From Helopsaltes ochotensis (Eukaryota > Chordata > Aves > Passeriformes > Locustellidae), in the NCBI GenBank assembly GCA_013400155.1, contig VXBM01000001.1:593964-657963 (forward strand): 64,000 bases of DNA, written 5' to 3'. Of the stretch, positions 12,988 to 25,896 are shown in pieces (the stretch's first letter is position 1; each line of letters begins with the position of its first letter). Both the position numbers and the translations under genes were made by a program. The notes under the pieces were generated by a model. The model was not told the DNA's origin. It saw only the letters and a program-made list of their open reading frames with translations, and searched no databases.

Positions 12988-15900
12988 ACTTCTGTTCTTA
13001 CAAGGCAGAAATAAATAATATGAGGGGGCTTACACTCATCTGTTCTCTTCTAGGTCATAAATCTTTTCTTTGTTTATTCTTGAGCACACAGTTTTGGGCT
13101 GTAATTAGCATATCACTTGTGGTTTGTATGGCAAAGGTGTGTCTGGCTAGAGAGTTGCTTGCAGAAGCATGATCTCTAATGAAAAGTGAAAAACCTGGAG
13201 AGTTTCCCATTCTGAGGGAATGGGAGCATAAACAAAATAATCATCAATGGTGCTGAAAATGGCTTTAAACCCACATGAGAAGAAAGCTGCAAAAGATGTC
13301 CTAGATTAAAGAACAGTGAGAGATCATAAAAAAAAAACCCTGAAAAACACTTGGTAATGAGCTGCAACCCATGACTTTTTCTTCTGTAATATTGCTCAAA
13401 TATTTATTCTTATTCTAACTATTGATAAATGGTGTGTCTCTAACTGTATTGTAACTCCAGCCACAGTTTTCAGCTCTTACAAATATCTGTTCTTAACTGA
13501 CTCAGAGTCAAGGCAAAAAAGAAAGTGTGAGATCTGTCTTATGTTAACCCTTGTATCTGTTTTCTTCCAAATGGTTTCTGAAGAGAAACCTATTGCTATT
13601 GAGTCTGTGTTGTGACTGTTCTCTGTGGATCTGATCTGTTCTGTTTCTGTGGGAACATTTGTATGGTCAGGAATTCTGTGCCAGGGTGATGGATGTGGAT
13701 GAGAAACTTGATCAAGATTGTTGAAGGGCTGTATGTCAAAATAGAAGGAAGTCCACAAATGCTATAATTTTAACACAATAACATACAGGTGAAAGACACT
13801 GTGAAAGAGATAAATAATTACTATTTATAAAAATCTATGTTTTACAGCAGAAATTGAGAAAGATAGGTCTTGCACCTTTTGGCCAAGATCATAAAAATAA
13901 ATCCCAGTGTAGGAAAAAAAAAAAAGGATACCAACTTCAGTCTGTGACAACTTCCTCATGAGCAAAGATCTTCATTATCTCCAGAATAACCATCAGGGAG
14001 CAGGCAGCACACTTTAGACACTTTACTCTCTCCAAACTTTTTCAATGACCAGTTGAAAAAAGGAAGACCACTATGCTTTCTGCAAACATCTATAAAGGAG
14101 TCTTTTTGTAAACAACCAATTGACCCTAAAAGTCAAGACAGAAGTATGTTCTGGTGAAGACACCTATAACTTCCCTATGGAAATACAGGCACAGTTGAAG
14201 TACTAAATTTGAAAACCTCACACAACTCTGTTTCAATAGGAATAACAGCTTCCCTCCTATGACCACAAAACCTAGGAATTAATAAATTCCCATAACTACT
14301 TGCTTAAAAGAGAAGATAGGAAAACTCGTGAAAGAAGTAGGAAGAAGACTGTTAATATCTCTGCACTGAGGAATTCTTGAAGACTGGAAGAGGTAGAAAA
14401 AGTGTTGGAAACATAATTTTGATAATGTAGAAGAATGTTTCCACAGAAGAGACAACTGAAGAAGTGAAAGCTACTGTCTCAATGAGATTGACTCATTCTT
14501 CAGTAATTTTTGCAGTGTGAAAGAGAAGGGTCTCCAACCTCTGTGCTGCCAACACATCCAAAGCTTCCAGCTGCCACGTGAAGTGTGTTCTGGAGAGTGA
14601 TTGTTCCGAGTCTCATGTCCCATCTTGTGCTTGCAGTCCTGCAGATCAGCAGTCTTCTAGTCATGTGTATCGGATAATAATATTTTATGCCTCTGGAATG
14701 TATCCTCTAATAAAGGAGTGCCATTTAAATTGGGGCTTTGCAAGCCTGCACATGGCAGGTTGAGCCTGTGTGCCCCAGGAAAAGCAGGTGCCGCATGATA
14801 GCAGCCAAGAAGGATTCAAGCCTTTTGGAGGACCAGTACAACAAATGAATAGCAGTAGAAACAGGAATAAAAGCAGTTTCACACATCTTGCCACAAGCAG
14901 TTATAACAAGTGCTATATCACCTTTGGAACCAAAATAAGATCCAGATTGGGTTTTTATTGTGTGCTATTAGTGCAGATCTAAACAAATGCAACAGGAACA
15001 AGCTCAATCCCACTTTGTGCTAATGGAAACCAGTCTCTTGATTTAAAACTCTTATGCAATACTCAGATTGGAAATTGATTTATGGTTGTGAAGAACCCAG
15101 GAGAACAAAAAGCTGGTGTGAGCTGAAATGCCTATCCCTATTTATAACACCAGTCTGTACTGTGATAAATTCCAATCCATGCTACATCCATACAGATCAG
15201 TGGCAATAAACAGGGCTCACAGCAGATGCTGTTCCCTTAGAGGGAACACTGTAGTAGCCCAGCAGGGGCTTTTCATTCTGGTGTGTACATTGGCAGTGAA
15301 AAGTGAGCACCACCCTGAAATGCTTGAGAGCCTAATCATGGGAAACACCTTCCTAGCAAAGAAGGATGATGTTGACAGAGACCATTTCTAAACAGAAATC
15401 TTGTGGAACTCTGCAACCTTCCATTCAAAGTCTGACTCAGAAAATTTGCTGAATGGCCTCAATCTTTATTTTTCATGAGGGATAGCAAGAACTTCCTAGG
15501 ATATACAGAGAACATCTGTTCTAACTTGTTTGTACAAACCCCCTTCTTTTTCCCCTTTAGAAACTTTACACCTAAGCTTGACAATTCCCTCAAAAATCCA
15601 ATATTTTAAAGGAAACATTTTCTCAAAGCCCTTTCAGCCCAGGACAGACTAATCACAGGGTTGGGGAGAACAATGTGAAAGCATGGGTTTAAATCACTGT
15701 ACAGTATATGTTTGCATGTTCCAAGTATTCACCATTGGGATGACCTTCTCTTGCTTCTCCACAAAAAACACAGTGTTTTGATTTTATTTTTTCATAGGTT
15801 TCAGACTAAGGCAGCAACAGTCCCAGTGCTTTCTTTACTTATTCCTAAGCAGTGATTGATCCCAAGTGCTTGGCCCAGCTCCTTGGACTGGATATGAGCT

Positions 15901-18900
15901 GTGGGCTGTAAGCACAGTCTTGTGTTTAATTTCATTCTCAGTGCTCAGGTACATCCAGGAGGTATTCTTGTTCTATGCACAAACTCACCTGAGTGATGCA
16001 GCATCAGTGGCACTTCTATTCCTTAAGATTCCTGGATTGTGAAATAATCCTTGATCCAAAAATGACACTTGGAAACTTAGCAGGGAAAAGGACTTGCAGG
16101 GCAGGAATGTGTAGGAATGGAAAAGGGGAAAACAAAAGAAAACTGCTCTCGGAGACTCTTCAGGCACCATCCCCTGCATTTCCCTTCTTGCTGATGAGAA
16201 TCTGTCTCTGTATAGGAGGTGAGTTGCTACAAACTATAGCTGAGCCTGCCAGAGATTTTTCTTCAGGATTTTTGCCAATATGTGCTTTGAATTTTCTGTC
16301 AAGATTGCAGACAGAAATCATGTTTATTTGCCAACACCCATAATTTTTTGAAGCAGATCTTCAAGATAAGCAGAGTTTTTGTCCAGCTTTTGTCCTGTAT
16401 GTAGTTTGTACTGCATTTTGTAAGAGTGCTTAAACTTGAAAGCTTTGGACTGGCACAGGTAGAACTGGTGGAATTGTTTGTTTGAAATACTAATTGCTTG
16501 AAATTTCAACCATGGATATGCTGGTGAGCTGTTCCCAAATCATACCTTATTTTCTTTGGAGCTGCCAGAAAGACTTTTTTAAAGTGTTTTGTTTGGGTTT
16601 TTTTCCCCACCGTGCCAGATTTTTTGTAAACAGTTTGCTTTGACTTTTCTTCACTATGTGTACTGGCAGCACCACAGCCAGGTCATCTGGCACTGATTGT
16701 GTTCCTTGGTGTATGCCTGAAACATTTGATATGTGACACTAGCACACATAGCTTTTGTCTAAAAGGCACTGGTGCTAAAACTGTTTTAAGGGTTCATAGG
16801 TGGACTTTCAAACAGGCAAGAGTTCTCTAAAAGCCAGGGGACAGGAAATTACTAGATTCTGTGAATGCAACTTGCATTGTATGGTAAGTAAAATAGTCAA
16901 GGACTGGTTCTCTTTGATCAAGCAGACTGGCCAGTGGGCTCATTTGGAATAACTACCAGCATCACAGGAGGGCCTCAGTCCAGCTCACAGCCGTGCTGCT
17001 GCATGCAGCATGTGTTGCAGGCTGCTCTTACCTAGAGGACAAAATGAAAGGGATCATTCATCATGCCAGCACTGCAAAGGAGAAGAATCTTATGGATGCA
17101 AATTACTTCACTTAAACTCACAGTGAAACCCCTCAGAGTGGCAGTGATCAGCTCATCTGCTTCATAGCCCTGTTCTTTGGCAGATGCTGTGGTGTGCTGG
17201 ACAGCTGGGGTATTTCCCTAATTTCTGTGGGGACGGTGGGGTGGGGTGTGGAGGGAGAGCTGACAGCAGGTCACCTTTGCACACAGATCTGTTTACATCC
17301 CAGCCTTGATGCCATTAAAATTGAGTCTAACATGGGTGATAACTCCTGGCTCTGCCAGCCAACTCCTGCTGTGCAGCCTGACCTGTACTGAGATGTAAAA
17401 TGCACCCAAGCGCTGATGTGCATAAAAAGCAGCATGGGGGACAAGGGGGTCTCTAAGAGGTCACAGGTGTGTTTTGTTTGGATCTGTCTGTCACCAAAAC
17501 TTACATTACAGGAGCAGTCCCGGACACACAAGACAGTGTGCATGTCTATCCACAGTCCTTGGACTGGGCTGTTTGCTAGTAACTACTAGGCAGTTTTATT
17601 GCAGAGCACCATGGCAACACCAGGGCCCTGGTGTGTGTACAGACTTGTCTCTGAGCAGAGGTACACAACTGTCTACAGCTGCTGAAAGGCACACTCCTCC
17701 TGTCTATATAGTGATACTGAGAGCAGCAAGCCCAAGTCTTCAGCCACTTCTTCCCACTTGCTGTGCCCCAGCAGAACAGTCCAGCCCCACCTCTCTGGGC
17801 TAGAACAATAGTTTGTCTTACACTGTTGAGAAACTGTGTTTTATAATACTCCATAATATGAAGTTATAAGTTTATTATAAATATTGTTAGTTATTGTTTG
17901 CACTGAGAAGTTATGTGGAATGCTATATAAAGCCAGGAGAGAGGAAAGGCAGTCCTTAGCTGTACAATCTTTTAGTAATGAGTACAAACAGCCAAGACTC
18001 TTGGTCACTGAAGTATCCTGGGACCTGAGAGATGGAGTTAGCAAAACTTTTTGCATCCTGACATTACTCACCTCTCTGTACCCCAGAAAAGATGATCAGT
18101 TCCCAACAAGGCTTTTATTCATGCCTGAGGTTACTCACAGTGAGTTTCCCAAGTGATGTGCAAACCATGGACCCAGGGCATTGAGTCAAAGTATGACTCA
18201 GGAGGCTTTGGTTGGTTCAGTGGCTGCCTGGCTGCCTTGTGTAAAACCAAGGTATGGAGGGAGCTACAGTTGCTATACAGAAATAGGTGTGGCTTCTTCT
18301 TCCTTGTGCAAATCATCTTTGTGTGGACCTGCACTATTCCAATCAGCTTCTTGGCTGATTCACGAGTTGTGTAATTTATGTGCCAATCAAGACAGAGTTA
18401 TCAGACTAATGTGCACCTTATTTGTTGCTCCCCAGCTTCCTTTGAAGCTGACAGGTTATCGTAACTTGTCTGCTTCTAAACCATGAACACACCTTAAGCT
18501 TTTAGAAAATGGCCGTGACAAAAAAAGCTGGTTCAGCTTTGAGAACCTTTATGTTTGGACTTCTCTTGCAGAGTAAGAAGTGATTCAGATGTGCTGTAGC
18601 ACAGCCCACCTCCAGGAGCAGTGAATGTGCAGAGTAGAGTTCTGCCTCATCTTCTCAACTTTTCAGTGCCAGCATCAGGTGCTGTAAACTCTTGGAGCAT
18701 CTTTCACCAGGAAAATGGTGCTGTCTTCAACTGTGATTTGATGTCTCTAACTGCCAGACTGAGGCATTGACTGAAAGCACTGTGTCTCTGCAGCTTCTTC
18801 TTGTTCTGGAGCAGGAAAAGCAGCAAACTGTATCTGGTGGAACATTCCAGGTACACCCAACAGGAGAGTGTCTCTACCTCAGCAGACTTCTATGGCTTCT

Positions 18901-21340
18901 ACAAGCAAAATTGAGCAGGATAGATGGAGGATGGGATGATGGTGATTGTTACTCCAGGAGGAGCTCACCGTGCCTCCTCTGCTCTAACCACCAGTCCACA
19001 CATCACTGTTAGTGCAGGAGTGGCAACTGATGACCTGAAGCTGGGTCTGCTGCAATTCTTTGCACTCTGCCACTAGACACCTGACTTACAGTGACTCTGA
19101 GTATCTGAGGCAATCGCTGACTTCAGTAAAAGGTGAAGCAGCTCAGGACCTCTCTAAATTATGTCCTTGATGTTGACACTTGCCCAGCAGGGACCTGAGT
19201 GAACTAATCAATGTGTTTCAGCAGGCAGCACTCTCGACTCCATCTCGTCTTATATGTCCCTGTTAAATGTGAAGTCAGTTCTCAAGAGGCTCTCAAGATT
19301 GATTTATTTTCAGTTTCCCTTTAAATCACCTTCATGTTTTAACCTACCTCCATCCTCTTTAACTTTCCAGTGAGAAATTGGCAAAATGTCTTATGAAGAG
19401 GTGCTCTTTGAGCGCTTTGTTCTTAAAAAACATTGAACCAGGATCTTTGTCACAACATTTCAGGGTTAAAATACTGTAATTTTCTTATTTTATCAAAATT
19501 GGGATGGCTTCATTTTGTTTATACATAAAGAAAACTAGACAGAGGTAAAGGAAGGTGGAAATTTCTCCAATCCTGAGCACTTTGTATGAAAATGTCAGGT
19601 CACTTGCTCCAGTGAAGTTTGTGTGTCATTCCAGTAAGTCTCCCTCATACTGATAGATTTTACTGAGCTAGAATAGCCCAGTGCATTCAGTGCTGTCTTT
19701 CCTTAAAAAACTTGTGTGTCTAAAGCACACACTGGATTGTGCTGAAAGTAAGTGTAAAATAAAATGAATCAAGTGCAGGTTTTAGGTGTGGTTGATGACA
19801 AGAGGGACAGTTTTGTGTCACATTCAAAGAGCATGAAGTTCAGAAAGCTAAAGCCACTTTTATCCTTTTGGTCAAGGCTTAAAGCCAAGTGCAGTTTGAC
19901 CAGATCTCGGGCTGAGTTCTACACCTCTTAATGACTTAATTACCACATGCAGCTTGTTTAGACAACTAAGCATTCTTAGATTAGTGTTCCAAAAGCAGAG
20001 TAATGGATTCTTCCTGCCTGCAGTGAAGAAATTATGCTACATATATATCTGTCTAAAGATAAATATAAATACAAGGTCTGGAAATTTAGGAGATGCATTG
20101 AACAATTCTGAAGAGGTCCTGATCCTCATCAAAAACACAGGGCATAGACTTTGGAGTGGAGTGCAGTGCTGTAGAGCAGCCATGTCCCTACACACCTTTG
20201 GAAATGTCCAAAGTGGAACTTAAAAGAATAGGGCACCATCTTGACAGTACAAGGCTACACCCCCTCAAAAAGTCAGGGCAAAAATCCACATGAAGTGTTC
20301 TTTCCTATTCAGCAGAACAAATCTGTCAAAATCTGTGTAGGGTGAGAAAAGCCAAGGTGAATTCTGATTCTTACAAAGAAGCATGGGGCACTGAATGGCA
20401 CTGTTATGTTCAGTAGGTGGGAAATCCTTACGCAAGGTATAGTTAAGCTATAAAAGTCTTTGCTGTAGGACACTGTACATATAAAATGTACAGATTCAAA
20501 AACTAATTAGACAAACTAAAGGAAAACCATCTGTCAAAGAATGACTGCGGTGCTGTCGCTTTTGACTCTACACCAGGAAAATATCTGCATGTGCTTGTCC
20601 TGTTCAGTTGGTGTTCCCAGTCCTGGTTCAATGAGCTGTGATAGGAAAGCAGGGTCCTGAACTGGAGGTGTGCTTTAATCCACCATGGCTGCTTTTCTGC
20701 TTCAGTTCTTATGCAGTGAGAAGTTTGCAGGTAGTATACATGGAAGAAATTTTGTTTCTTACTTAATTTGGTGTATTTTTATTTGTTAATATTGCTGTTT
20801 TCTGAATAGAGGTAAATATCTGGGGGGTTGGCAGAGCACTTCAGATCACTGACTTGTGTTGTTTTCAGCCAATTTGTACTACCTGGTAGTTCAGCCTGTT
20901 GTATTTGCAAGCAGCAGAATATGCTTAACTTGCAGGCAGCTTTGCATTGGCATCAGCAAATGCTATGTAATTACCTGCAAAAAAATTCCCAAACAGATCT
21001 CAGATCACGTATCAGAAAACACTGCTATGTATGTTCACATTCCCTGACATAAGCCTCTATACCTTTGTCTGGGATCTTAATAGTTAATCTACCTGAGCGA
21101 ATAGGAAGGAGCGTTTTTACTTTCAATAAAGTTTGATTCCTGAAGGCAGATCTTTTTTTTTCAGTGAGTGTCAGATAATTTGAAGGGTAGGGTGAGGCAG
21201 GAAACCACGACACGCCTTTGTTGGGACTTGTATAAGAGCACAGGAATAGAAAAGCAAAAGACGAGCAAGAATAAACCAGGATAAATTAAGAAGAGGTGAA
21301 CATTTTTGGATGATCACTCAGGTTACTCACACCTTCGGAA
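12988..21340. other. Intergenic DNA upstream of COL17A1
   Basis: No coding exon, RNA gene or repeat family was recognised beyond short homopolymer runs (for example poly-A at about 13913-13924). Consensus-like minus-strand donors occur at about 15990, 17031 and 18070 without convincing partner acceptors. Any enhancers for the epithelial gene downstream would have to lie in this kind of sequence, but none can be named from sequence alone. Confidence 0.5.
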
Positions 21341-21348
21341 GGACATGA

Positions 21349-21354
21349 TATAAA
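21349..21354 (+). promoter_or_regulatory. COL17A1: Candidate COL17A1 TATA box
   Basis: The hexamer TATAAA (in gatataaagtg) sits about 30 bp before the proposed first exon. There is no CpG island here, which suits a tissue-restricted epithelial gene. The support is positional: TATA, then a plausible start at about 21380, then a consensus donor at 21437. I have no transcript evidence. Confidence 0.4.
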
Positions 21355-21379
21355 GTGTAGGTGGCAAATTTTTTGGTAG

Positions 21380-21436
21380 GAGAGAAGCAGTTGAGGAGAA
21401 AAAAAGATTTTCATTTCAGTAACCAAAGCACTCCAG
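21380..21436 (+). other. COL17A1: Candidate non-coding first exon of COL17A1
   Basis: About 57 nt from an inferred start near 21380 to a perfect donor (ctccag|gtaagt, GT at 21437). It contains no ATG, as expected if, as in the human gene, exon 1 is untranslated and translation starts in exon 2. Splicing from here to the acceptor at 25896 would remove a 4.46 kb intron. The start is inferred only from the upstream TATA box. An alternative is that the true first exon lies elsewhere upstream of 25897. Confidence 0.42.
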
Positions 21437-24400
21437 GTAAGTTACATTGCTAAGAAAAAAGGGCAGAAAAAGGTATCCTTTTTTTTCTGTTTTCCAGATT
21501 CCTTTAAGAACAAGGCTGACTTTTCAGGCAGGATAAAGGATGTGTTACATTTTTCTGTGGGGAATACAATATAAAAACAAGTTTGCTTAAGGGCTGGGTC
21601 ATTTTAGGTCTCTGTTTGTCAGTGAATACTACTCTTTTGAAGTGAGTATCCAGTGAAAGAAGTTTACCTGCTGGGAGAAATGAAATGTGAAGCCAGGTTA
21701 TGGGTACATTTTTAACGTGTTTTGTGAAACTACTGAAAAATAAAGTTTGGCTGGATTTCTCTGTTCCATAAGGGTAGCAACATGGTGAAATGCTGATTCT
21801 CTGTTGGCTGTTTTAAAACTGAGCAGATCAGGAATGTGCTTGAGTAGTGATTGTAAATTGGAGCTTCAGATGGTGGGTTCGGGGTGTAATATTAAGGAAT
21901 AAATCTGTAATCCTGAGAATGCCTAGAACTGCTTCTGAGCGAGTTTGTGTTGCCATGGACAAACTGCTTTGTCTCAAAGAAGTGAGTTTGTTATCAGCAG
22001 TGACTCACTGATCATGTATTTTGTGCTGTATTTTTGTCACAGAAGATTATGAGGTGTTTTGGTCACAGTAAGTCAGAAGAGTGGGATCTGAGAATCAATT
22101 TGAATCCTTTCTATGGCAAGTCCGGCAATTTGACCATAGTGGCATTAAGTAAAAGATTTGCCTTTTCCTGTCTTTAGAGTGTCTTGAGTGACTTTAGGGA
22201 AGTTACTTTTCCGTGACTAGTTGGTTCATTTGTGAAATAGTGACAGCAGATCTTTCCCATTCTGCAAACACTATTTTCATTAATACCAGATTGTTTGTCT
22301 CCTTTTCTGTGCCAGAGCCAAGAAGTTTGTGCAGGTCAGAATGGCCTATTTCTTTTTGAATAGCACAGTTAAGGAGAGAGGGCAAGGACATAATTTTGAA
22401 AAGAAGGTGTCTGGCAGAGCAGAGTGAAGTCTGGGCAGTACTGTTGCTTGTGCTCTGAGATGTGAGCACATATTGGTGTCAAAGAAGCCAGGACGTCTGT
22501 GGGCAGGGCAGAATTTGGTTCCTACAGCATGTCCAAGCTTTGGCTGGGCATCTAACCTGCTTGCCTGACATTTGCATCGTTTCAGCCTACAAAATGAGCA
22601 GATTTGGAAGTATGATTTGGTTTATTCAATTCTGACTGGTTCTGATAAAACGACTTGAAACTAACAGCTTTTAGAGCAGAACAAGAAAATCAAATGCCTA
22701 GTCTGTAGGATCAAAGGAGTTAAGGAATCATTTTTTAACCAGTTCTTTTCGTTCCAGGCCAGTGGCAGGTGAAAGGCTTGGTTAAGAGGAAGGGGCACCC
22801 TAAGAGACACGTGATATGATGGGAGGCATAGTCAGTGCTATCATTTGGAGGCATCTGCTGAGTGTCAGAGTATTCATGATCAAAAGGTTCAGCTGACATT
22901 AAATATTATTAATCTCAGCACCTGCAGGTGCCTCTTTCTCCTAATAAAATGTCTCACAGCAGGAACCTCTGGAGAGAGGGAAGAGCTGAAAGGATGTGCT
23001 GTGAGTGGAACAGCACTGTGAGATGAAAACTGGGAGAACATTGTGGAGGGATAAAAGTCGCTGAAGCGTGCTTGCTTTTATTTTTCCACCAAAGGACACG
23101 TTTGTGGCTATTCCACTCCCCTTTGAAAAATATCAGTAAAGAACTTTGTTACCAGTGCATACAATACCTAGATTCTAAAATGACAAGAGGGGATTGAATG
23201 TCCTGTCTCAGAATGGCTTAGTGTCCTTGCCAGTGTGCTGCACTTCAGTGAGGTGGAACAGGGGGTGCAAGAGGTACTCTGCATTGTCAGGCTTTTGTGG
23301 AAAGCACAGATCTGAGCCTGTATTGCTGTGCTGGGCAGTTATTACTATCCTGCTTTCCATGCTGTACAGAGAAGAAGCAGCCTGCACAAGTGTGGCAGTG
23401 CCACACCTCTCCTGGTTCCTAGTGCCAATAATGGCCACAAGTTCTGTTTCTGTGGGTGCCACAAGCACACTACAGCCCCTGAGCTTATGTAAAAGGGGCC
23501 AAAATGTTGCTGTTTTACCTTCCTGCACTGTTTGAGTGACCCCACTTCACAAGTTGCTGCTTGTTGCTCTGGGATGACTGCAGATGACTTCTCTGATTCA
23601 ACAGAGCTGTTGCTGTGCCACAAACACAGCCCACAGCTATGCCTTTGTGGCTCCAGATAGGAGCTGGGGAGATGAGTCAGGCCTGGCAGGTAATGGAAAT
23701 GCAGCACAGTCAGTCTGCTGGCATCCATGGGATAAGCACACATGCAAAGGCGCTGTGCTGGGGCTGGACTGTGGCATGCATGGCTCCAAAGATGGACTTC
23801 AACCTATTTTGGTTTTTTATTTTTCTAATTGATATCACAGCAAGATACTTCCCTTTCTCAAGGGAAGGCAAAGATGCAGAAGATGCATTCACTCCATGGA
23901 GGTGCTGGCCTCTTCCAGCATCCATAACCAGCACCATCTCCCAATAGCAGAGAGAAAGTGGAGTTCTGGAGCTACAAAGCTGTAGGAAAACAGTTTCCAA
24001 ATACAAAACTGTGCTCCTTGCCAAAACCACTGATAAAGCCAACAGTGCTGACATCTAGACAACAGCTTCCAGCATCTGTTTTTAGGGAGAGAGCTTGAAA
24101 GACACTTCCACTGTTGATGCAGTAAGGAAGATATGCAGAGATAATGCCTTTCCTTGAAGTGAATGACCAGAAACCCTTCTGTTGCAGGGGACTGTTACCC
24201 TGCTGGAGGAGGAACTCTCCTAATGCATATATAGCTCAAGTCTTGCATATGTATTGGAATTGACACCCTGGAAAATCCCTTGGAAATCCCTAATGTTAGT
24301 AGGCATTGTAAGGGTTGAGCAGCATCCTGCTGTCACTAGGTTGTGTAAGGACTTGGCTGTGGCTTCAGGAGCTCCACTTTACAGGGTTTAGTCAAGCTCA

Positions 24401-25896
24401 GGGTCAGCAGTGCAGAGTGAGGGGTGGGGGCACGGTGGTGTTCTCTGCAAAGTGCAGATGAGTCTATCATGGGAGGCTATAGTGGGCTCAGTTGGCACTG
24501 TGCCTTCTGTACTCAAATTGTTCCTGTCCAGCTCTGGGAATAGTGGGAGCTGGTTAAAGGCAGAATTGAATCTGAATGTTGGATATTCCTACAGATTCTC
24601 TGCTGCATCTTGCCTCATGCCAGTATTTATGCCTGGGCACTACAAGTTAAACATCAAGGGAACTGTAGAAGAGGAATCGTGAGGATCAAACTCAAATTTA
24701 ACAGAACTGGGGGACATTGTCTTGGGTTTTGCATCAAGCTGGGCTTTAAAACTTGGGGGAATTTTGCCCAATGCTTTTTTTAGACTCAGCATTTAATGTG
24801 TTGGTTTTGGTAGATCTGGACCTTCAGTTTTAAGGAGGAGACTTCAAATCCAGTGAAGAGTTTTGGACTATGGTGAACTCGTGTGTAAATTAAAATCTCT
24901 TCCTTCTCATTGTCTGTGGCTGGACAAGATGAAATGTTATCTTAGGAAGACTAGGAATGAGCAATTGTGTGGTTCCTTCTGACAGAAGTGTTTTCTCTTC
25001 TAGATGGATGTCTCTTTTCCACAGTCATATTTTTGTGGTACTCCTGCCTTGGCAGACAGTCATACCTCTGGTAGAGATTATACTTTTGACTAGAGAGGGA
25101 TCCAAGTAATGAAAGAGTGTACACAGCATTCACAGCATCAGTTCCAACTCTGTGTAGACTGACATGAGCTAGCATTAAAGTAGGTCAAATTCCAAAGCCA
25201 CAGACAGGGTCTCCAAACTGTTGCTGCTCTACCTGTAAAGCAAGATAAAGCACTTCCTACTTTAAGACTCTTACTGCCAAAAATAGCTCATTCAAAGGTA
25301 CCTCCATTGTTTTTTCTGCTTTGCTAAAGTCAGTGTTGTGGCTTTAGCATCAGTGTACCCTGAGAATGCACTATTACTGTTAGCGAGCAGCAGTATATCT
25401 GCTGAGGTTTTTCTGGCAGTACTGGCAGGGTGCAGGTGGTTTACTCCTGCAGCTTTGCCTGCACAGTTAATCCTGTACTCTTGAATCCTGCCCAGAACAG
25501 ATGTGTGGGGCTGATGTTTGGGTTCACTGGTTTTCATCAAACCTTTATAGGGGCACAGCTGGAGACCATAATGTAGTGTAGTCTGGACATAAATCCAGGT
25601 CTAAACTCCATCACTGAGTGGATTTACTTCAACTCTCTCTATCTCACCTGTTGGCTTTACAGCCCCTCCTGATGTTTCAGCTCAGCTTCCTTGTGCATCA
25701 TCCAGTGTTGTACGTGGCAATCCATCAGTGATAATCATATGGCTCTGGAAGGGCTCTGTACACTCCCTGGCACAGACATCTTCCAGGCAGTCTAGTCCCC
25801 ATCCAGAGCAAGCAAAGTGGTGGGACTTGTGGGGAGCTGTTGTCATTTCTTACTCTTCACACAACTCTGAATGCAGTCCCTCTATTCTCCTTGCAG
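21437..25896 (+). other. COL17A1: Proposed intron 1 of COL17A1
   Basis: The span between the candidate first exon and the exon carrying the start codon. Open frames on both strands are short and unconserved in style, and no repeat family was recognised. It ends in a good acceptor (tattctccttgcag, ending 25896). Confidence 0.4.

Noticed and set aside
15985..16179. A minus-strand open frame ending at a strong GTGAGT donor
   Set aside because: No good acceptor or continuing exon was found on the minus strand and the product looks non-coding (Phe/Leu/Ser-rich antisense composition).
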